Of a DNA stretch of 64,000 nt, positions 40,697-50,246 are shown one piece after another (the first letter of the stretch is position 1; each line of letters starts with the position of its first letter). Under the pieces are notes generated by a model. That model searched no databases, had not been told where the DNA came from, and was given only the letters and a program-made list of their open reading frames with translations. Origin of the DNA: JBJMLO01 sp045805265. GTDB lineage: Bacteria > Actinomycetota > UBA4738 > JACQTL01. The position numbers and the translations under genes are program-made. The stretch spans positions 434,001 through 498,000 of the forward strand of contig JBJMLO010000013.1 of NCBI GenBank assembly GCA_045805265.1, written 5' to 3'.

Positions 40697-40839
40697 TCTG
40701 CTCCCCTGCGGAGTCATCCGCGACTCATTCTTCCCATCCGAAGATCCAGGCACGCGGCCGGCGCATGGCCAAGTGGGCCACGAGATCGGTCGCCTCGCGG
40801 ACGGCGTATAACAGTGATCGCGATGGGAGACGAGCGGAC

Positions 40840-41229
40840 ATGACGGACGAAGGAACAGACCAGGCAGCCACCGAGATCGATCGGGGGGCAACACCTGACG
40901 GAATGCCGCCCGGCATGGCGAGCTTCACGCTGGTCCTGCTGCGACGTCCCGAGAACGCACCCGAGTTCACGGAGGAGGAGCTCGACCGCATCCAGGCCGG
41001 GCACCTCGCCTACCTGGACCGGCACCGCGCGGATGGCTCGATCGCCGCGGCCGGGCCGTTTCTCGACCAGCGCGACGAGCGGCTGCGCGGGATCGAGCTC
41101 TGGCACCTGGGAGTCGGCGAGGTCCGACGGATCTGCCAGGAGGACCCGGCGGTCAAGGCCGGTCGCCTGGAAAAGGAGGTCGTCACCTGGTGGTTCCGGG
41201 AGACCGACCTTCCCATCGTGCCGCGCTGA
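40840..41229 (+). CDS. YCII-domain protein
   Basis: Predicted 129-residue protein with a YCII/ferredoxin-like fold after a 25-residue polar N-terminus: FTLVLLRRPENAPEFTEEELDRIQAGHLAYLDRHRADGSIAAAGPFLDQRDERLRG and GVGEVRRICQEDPAVKAGRLEKEVVTWWF. The H in AGHLAYL and the Asp in EDPAV are the conserved polar pair of the family, often proposed to be active in dehalogenation-like or isomerase chemistry, unproven. ATG 40840 has GGGAGA at 9 nt; TATAAC at 40807-40812 may be a -10. Divergent from gdhA. Confidence 0.85.
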   Translation: MTDEGTDQAATEIDRGATPDGMPPGMASFTLVLLRRPENAPEFTEEELDRIQAGHLAYLDRHRADGSIAAAGPFLDQRDERLRGIELWHLGVGEVRRICQEDPAVKAGRLEKEVVTWWFRETDLPIVPR

Positions 41230-41236
41230 AGCCGAC

Positions 41237-41728
41237 TCAGGCCTCGCGTGAGATGTCGGCGACCTGCGCGGACGTCGCGGCGAGGAGGTCGGCAGCGCGG
41301 AGGTGGAGGTTCACGCCTCGGGCCCCCCCGCCGATGGCAACACGGTCCAGGCCGGCCACGCTGGCGTCGGCGATGACCGGCCACGGCCTGGCGGAGCCGA
41401 ACGGCGTGATCGCGCCGCGCTCGTACCCGGTCACCTCGTGGGCCTCCTCCTGGGCCGGGAGCGAGAGCCGGCGGACGCCGAGATGCGCGCGGAGCCTCGG
41501 CCAGTCGATCTCCCGCCCGCCCGGCACCAGCACGAACACGTAGTCCTCGGCGCCGCGGCGCACGACGATCGTGCGCAGCAGGTTCCTGACCTCGATGCCC
41601 TGCAGGCGCGCGCTCTCCTCGACGCTCGACGGCGGGTCGGTGCGCACGACGTCGAAGGCCAAGCCCGTCCCGTCGAGCGCCCTGGTGGCGGGCGTGTCCT
41701 CATCCACGGGCCGAGTAGACCGAGACAT
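41237..41728 (-). CDS. YbaK/EbsC-type aminoacyl-tRNA deacylase-like protein
   Basis: Predicted 163-residue editing-domain protein. Family segments: DVVRTDPPSSVEESARLQGIEVRNLLRTIVVRRGAEDYVFVLVPGGREIDW (with the Lys of the classical site replaced by Arg in LLRTIVV) and EEAHEVTGYERGAITPFG, the conserved GxxPFG-like loop. These proteins clear misacylated tRNA such as Ala- or Cys-tRNA(Pro). Start ATG 41728 overlaps the upstream methyltransferase by 29 bp; GTG 41707 is an alternative with an 8-bp overlap. Confidence 0.82.
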   Translation of the reverse strand: MSRSTRPVDEDTPATRALDGTGLAFDVVRTDPPSSVEESARLQGIEVRNLLRTIVVRRGAEDYVFVLVPGGREIDWPRLRAHLGVRRLSLPAQEEAHEVTGYERGAITPFGSARPWPVIADASVAGLDRVAIGGGARGVNLHLRAADLLAATSAQVADISREA

Positions 41729-42449
41729 GGGTGCGACTGAGTGCCGTGAACGGCTCCCGCTGCCACCCAGCCCACCTGTCACTCAAGGTCAGCCCCGCGA
41801 TGCGTGCCATCAGGTCGAGCTCCGAAGGCCACGCGTATCGCAGCTCGACCGGATACGCCTTGACCCTGTCTTCGGCGAAGACGTAGTGCTGCGAGCTGAA
41901 TCGTTGCGTGACGACGTCGTAGACGTCGAACGAGATTCCCTCGGGATCGGCGCGAAAGGGGATGATGGTCTGGCCAAGTGGGAGGCTTTGGAGGTCGGGC
42001 ACGTGCGCCTCGATCACGAACCGCCCTCCGCTGCGGAGGTGCGCGGCGGCGTTCTGGAAGCACGCGACCTGCTCATCCTGCGTCACCAAGTTGAAGATCG
42101 TGTTGAACACGAGATAGACGAGGGAGAACTCTCCGCCGACGTGGGTTGTGGCGAAATCACCGATCGTCACGTCGATGCCCTCACCTCCCGGCTTCGCCCG
42201 CAACCGAGCCACCATGGCCCCGGAGTTGTCGATGCCGGCGACACGCACGCCGCGCTCGGCGAGCGGAAGGGCGATCCGGCCGGTACCGACCCCGAACTCC
42301 AGCGCTCCACCCTCCCCAGCGAGGCCTGCGAGCATCTCGACGACCGGCGTCACCACGGCCGGGTCGAACATGTCGGCAGCCCGCTCGTCATAGACCGACG
42401 CAACGCGCTCGCCGAAGAAACCCTCGCCGTGGTTCGCGTCGCCTGACAC
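41700..42449 (-). CDS. class I SAM-dependent methyltransferase
   Basis: Predicted 249-residue methyltransferase: N-terminal GEGFFGERVASVYDERAADMF, motif I LEFGVGTGRIALPLAERGVRVAGID, VTIGDFATTHVGGEFSLVYLVFNTIFNLVTQDEQVACFQNAAAHLRSGGRFVIEAHVP and a beta-rich end. The FNTIFNL segment is shared with many actinobacterial class I enzymes of unknown substrate. GTG 42449 is preferred over the further upstream frame because it gives the usual N-terminus of the family. Likely in one unit with the YbaK gene. Confidence 0.83.
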   Translation of the reverse strand: MSGDANHGEGFFGERVASVYDERAADMFDPAVVTPVVEMLAGLAGEGGALEFGVGTGRIALPLAERGVRVAGIDNSGAMVARLRAKPGGEGIDVTIGDFATTHVGGEFSLVYLVFNTIFNLVTQDEQVACFQNAAAHLRSGGRFVIEAHVPDLQSLPLGQTIIPFRADPEGISFDVYDVVTQRFSSQHYVFAEDRVKAYPVELRYAWPSELDLMARIAGLTLSDRWAGWQREPFTALSRTHVSVYSARG

Positions 42450-42543
42450 GAGCGGAGTGTGCCACGCTCTCAGGGAGGCTGATGCGCAGCTCGGCGTGGC
42501 GCGGTCCGACCCCGGACGCGGGACTCGACTCCCGCCGAGGAAG

Positions 42544-42557
42544 CTCTCAGGATTCTC
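42544..42557 (+). promoter_or_regulatory. possible response-regulator box upstream of the MprA-like gene
   Basis: CTCTCAGGATTCTC, 54-67 nt before the regulator start. Ten of fourteen positions match the element at 44910-44923 before the HtrA-like gene, and the four differences are transitions. Similar TTCTCAG units occur at 53184-53201. Consistent with an autoregulated OmpR-family regulon, unproven. Confidence 0.35.
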
Positions 42558-42610
42558 CAAGGTTTCATCCATATGGTCACGCCATCCACCGAGCGATGGG
42601 GACGGGAGAC

Positions 42611-43342
42611 ATGCAGACCATGACGGACGAGGGAGCGGAGCGCGGGGCCGAGCAGTCGGCGCGCGTGCTCGTGGTCGACGACGAGGCCAGCATCACCGAC
42701 CTGGTCGCGACGGTGCTCCGGTACGAGGGCTTCGACGTGCAGGTCGCGGGGAACGGGTGGGACGCGCTGCGGGCCGCGCAGTCGTTCGCGCCGGACCTCG
42801 TGATCCTGGACCTGATGCTGCCGGACCACGACGGGTTCGAGATCCACCGTCGTCTGCGGGACCGGGGCATGCAGTCCCCGGTGATCTTCCTCACTGCGCG
42901 CGACGCCACCGAGGACAAGGTCCGGGGCCTGACACTCGGCGGGGACGACTACGTCACGAAGCCCTTCAGCCTGGAGGAGCTGGTCGCGAGGATCCGGGCG
43001 GTGCTCCGCCGGGCCGGTGGCGGGCGGGAGCAGGAGGCGTCACGCCTGCGGTTCGAGGACCTCGAGATGGACGAGGACTCCCACGAGGTCCGGCGGGGAT
43101 CCAGGGTGATCGAGCTGCGGCCGACCGAGTACAACCTCCTCCGGTTCATGCTGCTGAATCCCCGCAGGGTGCTGTCGAAGCAGCAGATCCTCGACCACGT
43201 GTGGCACTACGACTTCGGCGGCGAGTCGAACGTCGTCGAGACCTACATCAGCTACCTCCGCAAGAAGATCGACGCCGAGGATCCGCACCTCATCCACACG
43301 GTCCGCGGCGTGGGCTACGTGCTCCGGCTGCCCTCGGCATGA
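42611..43342 (+). CDS. OmpR-family response regulator (MprA-like)
   Basis: Predicted 243-residue regulator. Receiver domain: ARVLVVDDEASI, phosphoacceptor Asp in LVILDLMLPDHDG, T in FLTARDATEDK, and Lys in DYVTKPFSLEEL. C-terminal winged helix: LRPTEYNLLRFMLLNPRRVLSKQQILDHVWHYDF and ETYISYLRKKIDAEDPHLIHTVRGVGYVL. ATG 42611 follows GGGAGAC; ATG 42596 is an alternative. It is coupled (ATGA) to the sensor kinase gene. The order regulator, kinase, HtrA-like protease is the mprA-mprB-pepD order of mycobacteria. Confidence 0.93.
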   Translation: MQTMTDEGAERGAEQSARVLVVDDEASITDLVATVLRYEGFDVQVAGNGWDALRAAQSFAPDLVILDLMLPDHDGFEIHRRLRDRGMQSPVIFLTARDATEDKVRGLTLGGDDYVTKPFSLEELVARIRAVLRRAGGGREQEASRLRFEDLEMDEDSHEVRRGSRVIELRPTEYNLLRFMLLNPRRVLSKQQILDHVWHYDFGGESNVVETYISYLRKKIDAEDPHLIHTVRGVGYVLRLPSA

Positions 43343-44889
43343 GGTTCTCGCTCCGCACGCGCGTCCTGGCGGCGACCCTCCTGCTGGTCGCGTTGGGGCT
43401 GGCGGTGGCGGGGTTCGCGACGTACGGGCTCCTGCGCAAGTCGCTGATCGGTCGATTGGACGACCAGCTGCGAGCGGCCCGGTTCCCGGTCATCCAGGAG
43501 TTGAACGAGCGCTCATCCGACGCAGACGGCGGTCCCGGTCCCCCCGACGTGATCCCTCCAGGGACGTATGCGTGCCTCCTGGACGCATCCGGCAGACGCC
43601 TCCTCGAGCGCACGTTCAGCTACGTCACGGCGACAACAAGGGTGCGGCCCAAGCTCCCAGCCGGCCTGCCGGCGGGGGGCGGACCGAATCCCGGCCACGG
43701 ATCCGAACGCATCTTCTCGGCGCAGGCGAACCCGTCCGGCACTGGGTTCCGTGTCTTCGCGATCGGAGAACCCTACGGCCCCAACAACGCCCCCGGGACG
43801 GTCGTGATCGCCATCCCGTTCACCGAGATGAACCAGACGCTGCACCGGTTGACCCTGATCGAGGTGTCGGTGGCCGCCGGCGTCCTCCTTGCGATCGGCC
43901 TGGTGTCGTGGTGGCTGGTGCGCCTGGGACTGCGGCCACTCGACCACATGGCGACGACGGCCGGCGCGATCGCCGGAGGTGACCTGTCGAAGCGCGTCGA
44001 GCCGGAGGACGACCGAACCGAGGTGGGGCGCCTTGGCACCGCTCTCAACACGATGCTGGGGCAGATCGAGGCGTCGTTCGACGAGCAGCGGGCCACCGAG
44101 GAGCGGCTCCGGCGGTTCGTGGCCGACGCGTCGCACGAGCTCCGGACGCCGCTGACCTCGATCCGGGGGTACGCGGAGCTGTTCCGTCGCGGCGCCGCGG
44201 AGCACCCGGCCGACCTCGAGCGAGCCATGCGCCGGATCGAGGACGAGGGCGCTCGCATGGGGGTGCTCGTGGACGACCTGCTGCTGCTGGCGCGGCTCGA
44301 CCAGGGACGTCCCCTGGACCGCAAGCCGGTCGACCTGAGCCGCGTCGTTCGCGAGGGCGTCCACGATCTCGGCGCGGCCGCCCCGGACCGCCCGCTCAGC
44401 GTCGACGTGGCCGACGGTGTCGTCCTCGCCGGCGATGACGCCCGGCTGCGGCAGGTCGTGGCCAACCTGCTCGAGAACGTCCGGACGCACACGCCGCCGG
44501 GGACGCCGGTGTCCGTGCGCCTGAGCACGGCGGCGGACCAGGCCGTCCTCGAGGTCGCCGACCAGGGTCCGGGGCTCTCCGAGTCGGATGCCACACGCGC
44601 CTTCGAGCGCTTCTACCGGGGCGACCCCTCCAGGTCGCGGGGCAGCGGCGGGACCGGGCTCGGCCTGTCGATCGTGTCGTCGATCGTGCACGCGCACGAC
44701 GGGACCGTGGACATCCACTCGGCCCCCGGCCAGGGCGCCACGTTCCGCGTCAGACTCCCCCTGCGGTCCGCCGCAGAGGACTCCGACGGCGGCGAGGATT
44801 CCGAGGGCGCCCTGGACGAGGCCGGCCTGGATGAGGCCCGGCCCTCAGAGCCGACGTTCCCGGCCCAACCGGTGCAGAGGGCGCCGTGA
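43339..44889 (+). CDS. sensor histidine kinase (MprB-like)
   Basis: Predicted 516-residue membrane kinase: N-terminal helix (VLAATLLLVALGLAVAGFATYGLL), an external sensor of about 130 residues with Pro/Gly-rich loops, a second helix (about 177-197), a HAMP linker (LGLRPLDHMATTAGAIAGGDLSKRV), a HisKA H-box DASHELRTPLTSIRGYAE, N-box VVANLLENVRTHTPPG, and the ATP lid DQGPGLSE...GTGLGLSIV. It phosphorylates the preceding regulator. The C-terminal 45 residues are acidic low complexity. Start overlaps the regulator stop by 4 bp. Confidence 0.95.
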   Translation: MRFSLRTRVLAATLLLVALGLAVAGFATYGLLRKSLIGRLDDQLRAARFPVIQELNERSSDADGGPGPPDVIPPGTYACLLDASGRRLLERTFSYVTATTRVRPKLPAGLPAGGGPNPGHGSERIFSAQANPSGTGFRVFAIGEPYGPNNAPGTVVIAIPFTEMNQTLHRLTLIEVSVAAGVLLAIGLVSWWLVRLGLRPLDHMATTAGAIAGGDLSKRVEPEDDRTEVGRLGTALNTMLGQIEASFDEQRATEERLRRFVADASHELRTPLTSIRGYAELFRRGAAEHPADLERAMRRIEDEGARMGVLVDDLLLLARLDQGRPLDRKPVDLSRVVREGVHDLGAAAPDRPLSVDVADGVVLAGDDARLRQVVANLLENVRTHTPPGTPVSVRLSTAADQAVLEVADQGPGLSESDATRAFERFYRGDPSRSRGSGGTGLGLSIVSSIVHAHDGTVDIHSAPGQGATFRVRLPLRSAAEDSDGGEDSEGALDEAGLDEARPSEPTFPAQPVQRAP

Positions 44890-44909
44890 GCCCCACATTT
44901 CTTCGCGAG

Positions 44910-44923
44910 CCTTCAGGACCCTC
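44910..44923 (+). promoter_or_regulatory. possible response-regulator box upstream of the HtrA-like gene
   Basis: CCTTCAGGACCCTC, similar to the box at 42544-42557, lies about 115 nt before the protease start, just past the kinase stop. Confidence 0.3.
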
Positions 44924-45037
44924 TCGACCAACGTTGAGGTTCGACGGGGAAGATCGCTTCGAGTCGGTCGGGTCACGGCCGATCCGAGAGAAGATGGAGG
45001 CGACGCCGCCTCCCGATGACGAGGCGAGGACGGGAAC

Positions 45038-46537
45038 ATGACCGACCATCACGACGAGGAACATCGCGAGACGGAACGGCTGGACGACACCGAGCGGCCG
45101 GACGACACGGAACGCCTCGACCCGATACGACCCCAAGCAGAGCGTCGCGACCCCGAGCGGCCGGACGTCGAGCCGGGAGGATTCCGGGCGCAGCATCACT
45201 GGCCACCGCCGCCGCCTCCGCCACCCGGGACCACCGCGGGGGCCCCGGGGGGCGTCCGGCCGGCGTGGGCATGGGATGCGCCTCCGCCGGGAGCGGGCCG
45301 CCCCGACATCGGGTGGGCCTGGGGACCGCCGCCCCGACACGCGCGGCGGCGGCGGGGCTCGGCGATCGTCGCCGCGGTGGTCGCCGCGGCCGTCCTGATC
45401 GCGTCGGGCGTCGGGATCGGAATCGGGCTTTCCAACTCGGGAACGCATTCGTCGGCCCAACCGACCTTCGTGAACCCCGGGTCGAACGGAGGAGGGGCGT
45501 TCAACCCGGGCGGCGGGAGTCCGACGCCGGCGGGGCAGACGCCCGGCCAGGGCCAGACCCCGAATTCCGCCGACCAATCGATCGTGGACCAGGTCCGGCC
45601 GGCCGTCGTGATCATCGAGACCCGTATCGGATCCGGCGCGCCGGGGTCGGCCGCCGAGGGCGGAGCCGCGGGGACGGGCATGCTGCTGAACTCCACGGGC
45701 GAGGTGCTCACCAACAACCACGTGATCCGCGGAGCAACAAGCATCGAGGTCACCGTGAACGGCACGCAGCAGTACACGGCCGACGTCGTGGGGGCCGATC
45801 CCGCGGCCGACGTGGCCGTGCTCCAGCTCGAGAACGCGTCCGGTCTGGCCACCATCCGTCCGGCCGACACGTCCAACCTGACCGTCGGCCAGCGGGTCGT
45901 CGCGATCGGCAACGCCTACGGACGTGGCGGAGAGGCGTCCGCCACCACCGGGTCGATCAAGGCACTCAACCAGACGATCACGGCCGGCGACCCGGGGAGC
46001 TCGCCGGAGCGCCTCGGCGGCCTGATCCAGATGAACGCGCCCATCGCCCCGGGGGACTCCGGCGGGGCGGTCGTCGACACCCAGGGGGACGTGATCGGGA
46101 TGATCACGGCGGCGTCGCGGACCTCCGCGGTCTCCCGGACGTCGACCGCCGGCTACGCCATCGTCCTCGACGACGCCCTGTCGGTCGTCCATCGCATCGA
46201 GTCGGGCCAGGAGACCGGAGACATCATCCTGGGGCTCCCGGGTCTGCTCGGTGTCCAGGTCCGCGACCTGGACGCCGCGGCGGCCGCACGCCTCGGCCTG
46301 AATGCCGGCGACGGCGCCCTCGTGGTCCAGGCGGTGGACGGCACGCCGGCCGCAGGAGCCGGGATCACGGCCGGGGCGGCCATCACGAGCATCGACGGCC
46401 ACGCCACCGGCACCGCCGTCGAGCTCGGGAACGTGATGCACGCCACCCAACCGGGGCAGGACGTCAGCGTGACCTGGGTGGACGGCTCCGGGACACACAC
46501 GGCGAGCCTTCGCCTCATCACCGGCCCCGCGGTGTAG
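45038..46537 (+). CDS. HtrA/DegP-like trypsin-type serine protease with PDZ domain (PepD-like)
   Basis: Predicted 499-residue membrane-tethered protease. A polar, Asp/Glu/Arg- and proline-rich cytoplasmic part (1-105) precedes one membrane helix (about 108-130) and a flexible linker. The chymotrypsin-type domain has the triad His in LTNNHVIRG, Asp in AADVAVLQ, and Ser in PGDSGGAVV. A C-terminal PDZ domain begins about residue 405 (LGVQVRDLDAAAAARLGL, VVQAVDGTPAAGAG). HtrA proteins degrade or refold misfolded envelope proteins. It follows the two-component system, as pepD follows mprAB. Confidence 0.93.
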   Translation: MTDHHDEEHRETERLDDTERPDDTERLDPIRPQAERRDPERPDVEPGGFRAQHHWPPPPPPPPGTTAGAPGGVRPAWAWDAPPPGAGRPDIGWAWGPPPRHARRRRGSAIVAAVVAAAVLIASGVGIGIGLSNSGTHSSAQPTFVNPGSNGGGAFNPGGGSPTPAGQTPGQGQTPNSADQSIVDQVRPAVVIIETRIGSGAPGSAAEGGAAGTGMLLNSTGEVLTNNHVIRGATSIEVTVNGTQQYTADVVGADPAADVAVLQLENASGLATIRPADTSNLTVGQRVVAIGNAYGRGGEASATTGSIKALNQTITAGDPGSSPERLGGLIQMNAPIAPGDSGGAVVDTQGDVIGMITAASRTSAVSRTSTAGYAIVLDDALSVVHRIESGQETGDIILGLPGLLGVQVRDLDAAAAARLGLNAGDGALVVQAVDGTPAAGAGITAGAAITSIDGHATGTAVELGNVMHATQPGQDVSVTWVDGSGTHTASLRLITGPAV

Positions 46538-46553
46538 GCGGCTCCCCCCACGG

Positions 46554-46570
46554 GGCCCGGCTCCCGGGCC
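46554..46570. terminator. possible bidirectional terminator hairpin
   Basis: GGCCCGG-CTC-CCGGGCC between the convergent HtrA-like and TfoX-like genes. Seven perfect pairs, no U-run. Confidence 0.35.
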
Positions 46571-46585
46571 GGACCCCGGGGCACC

Positions 46586-46981
46586 TCAGCGCCTCGGCTG
46601 CTTGGGCGGGAGCTCCTCGGCCCACTCCAGCGAGCGTGCTGCCCACTGCTGGACCCGTCCGGGGTCGCTCCGCCACTCGGCTGGGAGCACGACGTATTCG
46701 CGCATGGGCCGCCCGGGCATCGGCTCGAACGGGGTCCCGCCCTCCCCGGCGACCGCCTCCCGGTCCGCGTCGGGAAGCCGCACGAAGACGTCGGGCCCGA
46801 ACAGCCCCATGAACATGTTCCCGTTCACGAACGCGGAGACGTTCCCGAACATCGGTCGGATCCGCACCGCCGGATGGTCCGGGACGACGGACTCGAAGAA
46901 CATCTTCGAATCGGCGTCCGGCTTCGGCATGGCGGGCATCGAGGAACCCTTGGCCTTCTTGTCTCCCTTCGACGGGCTCAC
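46586..46981 (-). CDS. TfoX/Sxy N-terminal domain protein
   Basis: Predicted 131-residue protein. After a basic N-terminus, residues 25-115 match TfoX_N: MFFESVVPDHPAVRIRPMFGNVSAFVNGNMFMGLFGPDVFVRLPDADREAV and MREYVVLPAEW. TfoX/Sxy in gammaproteobacteria induces competence, but actinobacterial single-domain members have unknown roles. GTG 46981 follows a very strong AGGAGGAGGTGG. Confidence 0.88.
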   Translation of the reverse strand: MSPSKGDKKAKGSSMPAMPKPDADSKMFFESVVPDHPAVRIRPMFGNVSAFVNGNMFMGLFGPDVFVRLPDADREAVAGEGGTPFEPMPGRPMREYVVLPAEWRSDPGRVQQWAARSLEWAEELPPKQPRR

Positions 46982-47084
46982 GTATCCACCTCCTCCTCGA
47001 GTTCCGACGGGCCAGACTACCGAGCGCGCCCCCCGGAGCGATCACCGGTCCGCGAAGTCGCGGATCGCAGAAAAACGGAATTCG

Positions 47085-47116
47085 TTGCCCGGCAATGCCT
47101 CCGGGACTGGTATTCT
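47085..47116 (+). promoter_or_regulatory. candidate promoter of the DEAD-box helicase gene
   Basis: TTGCCC (47085-47090) and TATTCT (47111-47116) are separated by 20 bp, a little longer than ideal. The predicted start near 47123 would coincide with the base of the hairpin at 47123-47144. Confidence 0.4.
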
Positions 47117-47122
47117 GCAGAA

Positions 47123-47144
47123 ACGGGTGGCGAGGCCACCCCGT
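47123..47144 (+). promoter_or_regulatory. 5'-terminal stem-loop in the helicase mRNA leader
   Basis: A 9-bp stem with one bulged C and a GAG loop. If transcription begins near 47123 it is the very 5' end of a leader of about 129 nt, where it could protect the mRNA or act in autoregulation. Confidence 0.4.
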
Positions 47145-47251
47145 GAGGTTCGCGGTTCCGGTTTCCCCTTCATCGGCGATCTCGGCGAGTCGAACTTCCC
47201 CCGAGAAGCGCCGTGGCGTTGCCCCCGGCAAGCAGAAGGAGTGAACCAACC

Positions 47252-48442
<1,191 letters not shown>

Positions 48443-48491
48443 CGGCGCGGCTGCAGCCGACGTTTCGGCCGTCGCCGAACTCTCCCGGGGC

Positions 48492-48497
48492 TACGCT
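48492..48497 (+). promoter_or_regulatory. candidate -10 box, leaderless DinB-like gene
   Basis: TACGCT, 6 nt before ATG 48504. Confidence 0.45.
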
Positions 48498-48503
48498 GTC
48501 GGC

Positions 48504-49031
48504 ATGTCCGAGGAGCAGGTGCCGAGCAGTGCCGTGACGCTGGTCGAGGAGGGCGTCCGGCGGAACCTCGAGCTGGCTGCCACCTGGCTGGCGTGGGACG
48601 GGCGTCCCCGTGTGGCGGAGGACGGCGAGCGGCTGTACACGCCGCACAAGGCCATCCGCCGGCACGCCGATCACCTGGTCGACCACCTGGCCCAGATCGA
48701 GGCGCTGCTGGCCGGAGTCCCGACCGAGGAAGACCACTGGCGGGCCAGCAGCGTGACGCTGGCGAGCGATCTGGCTCCGTTCACGGAGCCGGACCTGAAC
48801 GAGGCTCGCCAGCGCCTGACCCGCCTCGCCCAGATCTACTCGATCCGCTTGCGGTCGCTCCCCGACGAGGAGTGGGACGCCTCGCGAGAGCCCGACTGGA
48901 CGATCCGTCAGATCGTCGAACACGTCGCGCCGCCCTGGTACGCGGAACAGGTCGGCGATCTCCGGGCGGAAGGTGCTGCCTCCTCGGCCGCCCGACACCC
49001 GAAGCCGCCCGCCCACGACGACTCGCAGTGA
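48504..49031 (+). CDS. DinB-like four-helix protein
   Basis: Predicted 175-residue helical protein resembling the DinB superfamily: EEGVRRNLELAATWLAW, YTPHKAIRRHADHLVDHLAQIEALLAG, LNEARQRLTRLAQIYSIRLRSL and DWTIRQIVEHVAPPWYAEQVGDLR. The late helix WTIRQIVEHV is the usual histidine-containing DinB helix (normally LLxHV), with His in RHADHL as a possible second metal ligand. Enzyme role unknown. ATG 48504 follows a TACGCT box by 6 nt. Confidence 0.7.
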   Translation: MSEEQVPSSAVTLVEEGVRRNLELAATWLAWDGRPRVAEDGERLYTPHKAIRRHADHLVDHLAQIEALLAGVPTEEDHWRASSVTLASDLAPFTEPDLNEARQRLTRLAQIYSIRLRSLPDEEWDASREPDWTIRQIVEHVAPPWYAEQVGDLRAEGAASSAARHPKPPAHDDSQ

Positions 49032-49040
49032 GCGCGGGCC

Positions 49041-49784
49041 GTGTTCACGCCTGAGGAACGCGACCGAACCAGGGACCGCGTTCTCGAGCTGGCGCGGGAG
49101 GATCCGAGGATCACCGGCGGAGCCGTCACCGGATCGGGGTCGGCCGGCGCCGAGGACCGCTGGTCGGACATCGACCTCGCCTTCGGCGTTGCCGACGAGG
49201 CGAGCCCGGAAGCCGTGCTGGACGACTGGACGCAGCTGCTGACCGGCGAGCTCGGGGTGATCCATCACTGGGACCTCCGCCGCGAGCGGACCATCTACCG
49301 GGTGTACCTACTCCCGGGCGGCCTCGAGCTCGACATCGCGGTCACGCCGGCCGCGAAGTTCGGCGCGTACGGGCCGAGGTTCCGCCTGATGTTCGGCGAG
49401 AGCGTCGAACGTCCCCACTCGCCCCCGCCGTCCCTCGACGAGATCGTCGGCTGGGGCTGGATCTACGCCTTCACGGCGCGCACCGCGATCGCACGCGAGC
49501 GGCCCTGGACTGCCGAATACTGGATCAGCGCGCTCCGCGACCAGGCCCTGGCCCTCGCCTGCCTGCGGCTCGGCGAGCCGACAGACTACGCCCGCGGCTT
49601 CCACCGATTGCCGTCCGAGGTGGTCGCGCCCTACGAGAAAGCATTGGTGCGCTCGCTCGAGCCGGCCGAGCTCCGACGCGCCCTCGGACTCGCCACTCAG
49701 CTGTTCCTGGCCGAGGTGCGCGAACACGACCCCGAGCTGGGGGAACGCCTGCGAGCGCCGCTGTCGGACCTGCTGCCGACCTGA
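49041..49784 (+). CDS. nucleotidyltransferase-domain protein
   Basis: Predicted 247-residue protein with a pol-beta-type nucleotidyltransferase fold. The motif GAVTGSGSAGAEDRWSDIDLAFGV (about 27-50) carries the GS and DxD residues; a third acidic residue fits GLELDIAV (about 95). The remainder is helical (WTAEYWISALRDQALALACLRLG, HRLPSEVVAPYEKALVRSLEP), as in aminoglycoside adenylyltransferase-like and MNT-type proteins. Substrate unknown. GTG 49041 lies 9 bp after the DinB-like gene. Confidence 0.82.
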   Translation: MFTPEERDRTRDRVLELAREDPRITGGAVTGSGSAGAEDRWSDIDLAFGVADEASPEAVLDDWTQLLTGELGVIHHWDLRRERTIYRVYLLPGGLELDIAVTPAAKFGAYGPRFRLMFGESVERPHSPPPSLDEIVGWGWIYAFTARTAIARERPWTAEYWISALRDQALALACLRLGEPTDYARGFHRLPSEVVAPYEKALVRSLEPAELRRALGLATQLFLAEVREHDPELGERLRAPLSDLLPT

Positions 49785-49825
49785 AGAATTCTCTGTGGAC
49801 TCGCGCTCCGACCACCGGCAGCTCG

Positions 49826-50200
49826 TCAGTCGCCGGTCGCGACGACGCCCGCCGTCTCGATCATCAGCACCGCGCTGCGCTCCGGGACGACCGGGCGGTG
49901 GAGTACGCCCTTCGGCACGGTGAACGCCTGGCGGGGCTTCAGCTCGACCCTGCGGTCCTCGAGCTCGATGCGGAAGTCGCCGTCGAGGAGGAGGAAGAAC
50001 TCGTCCTCGTCGTCGTGCTTGTGCCAGTGGAACTCGCCGTGGAGGACGCCCAGGCGGATGAGGCTGTCGTTCACTCGGCACAGCGTCCAGTTGACCCAGG
50101 GCTCGTCGGTCTCGTCGATCACGCGCTGGACGTCCATCACCTCGAGGGTGCCGAAGAGCGGCTCTTCGTGGATCGTGTACTGCGTCGCGTCTTCGCTCAT
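49826..50200 (-). CDS. cupin-domain protein
   Basis: Predicted 124-residue single cupin. Metal-binding motif 1 is HWHKHDDEDEFFLLLDGDFRIELEDR (about 58-83) with two His and a Glu; motif 2 is FTVPKGVLHRPVV with the fourth ligand. An N-terminal FGTLEVMDVQRVIDETDEPWVNW strand region precedes it. Such small cupins bind a metal and small molecules such as sugars or oxalate-like acids. ATG 50200 has a GGAAGGAGGG site. It is 46 bp downstream of the GMC oxidoreductase on the same strand. Confidence 0.88.
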   Translation of the reverse strand: MSEDATQYTIHEEPLFGTLEVMDVQRVIDETDEPWVNWTLCRVNDSLIRLGVLHGEFHWHKHDDEDEFFLLLDGDFRIELEDRRVELKPRQAFTVPKGVLHRPVVPERSAVLMIETAGVVATGD

Positions 50201-50246
50201 GTCGAAGGCCCTCCTTCCGGATCGTGAAACGCGCAGGGCGGTGTCG

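Noticed and set aside
46586..46981. TfoX-like protein as a competence regulator
   Set aside because: Only the N-terminal domain type is present and no competence genes are nearby; role left open.
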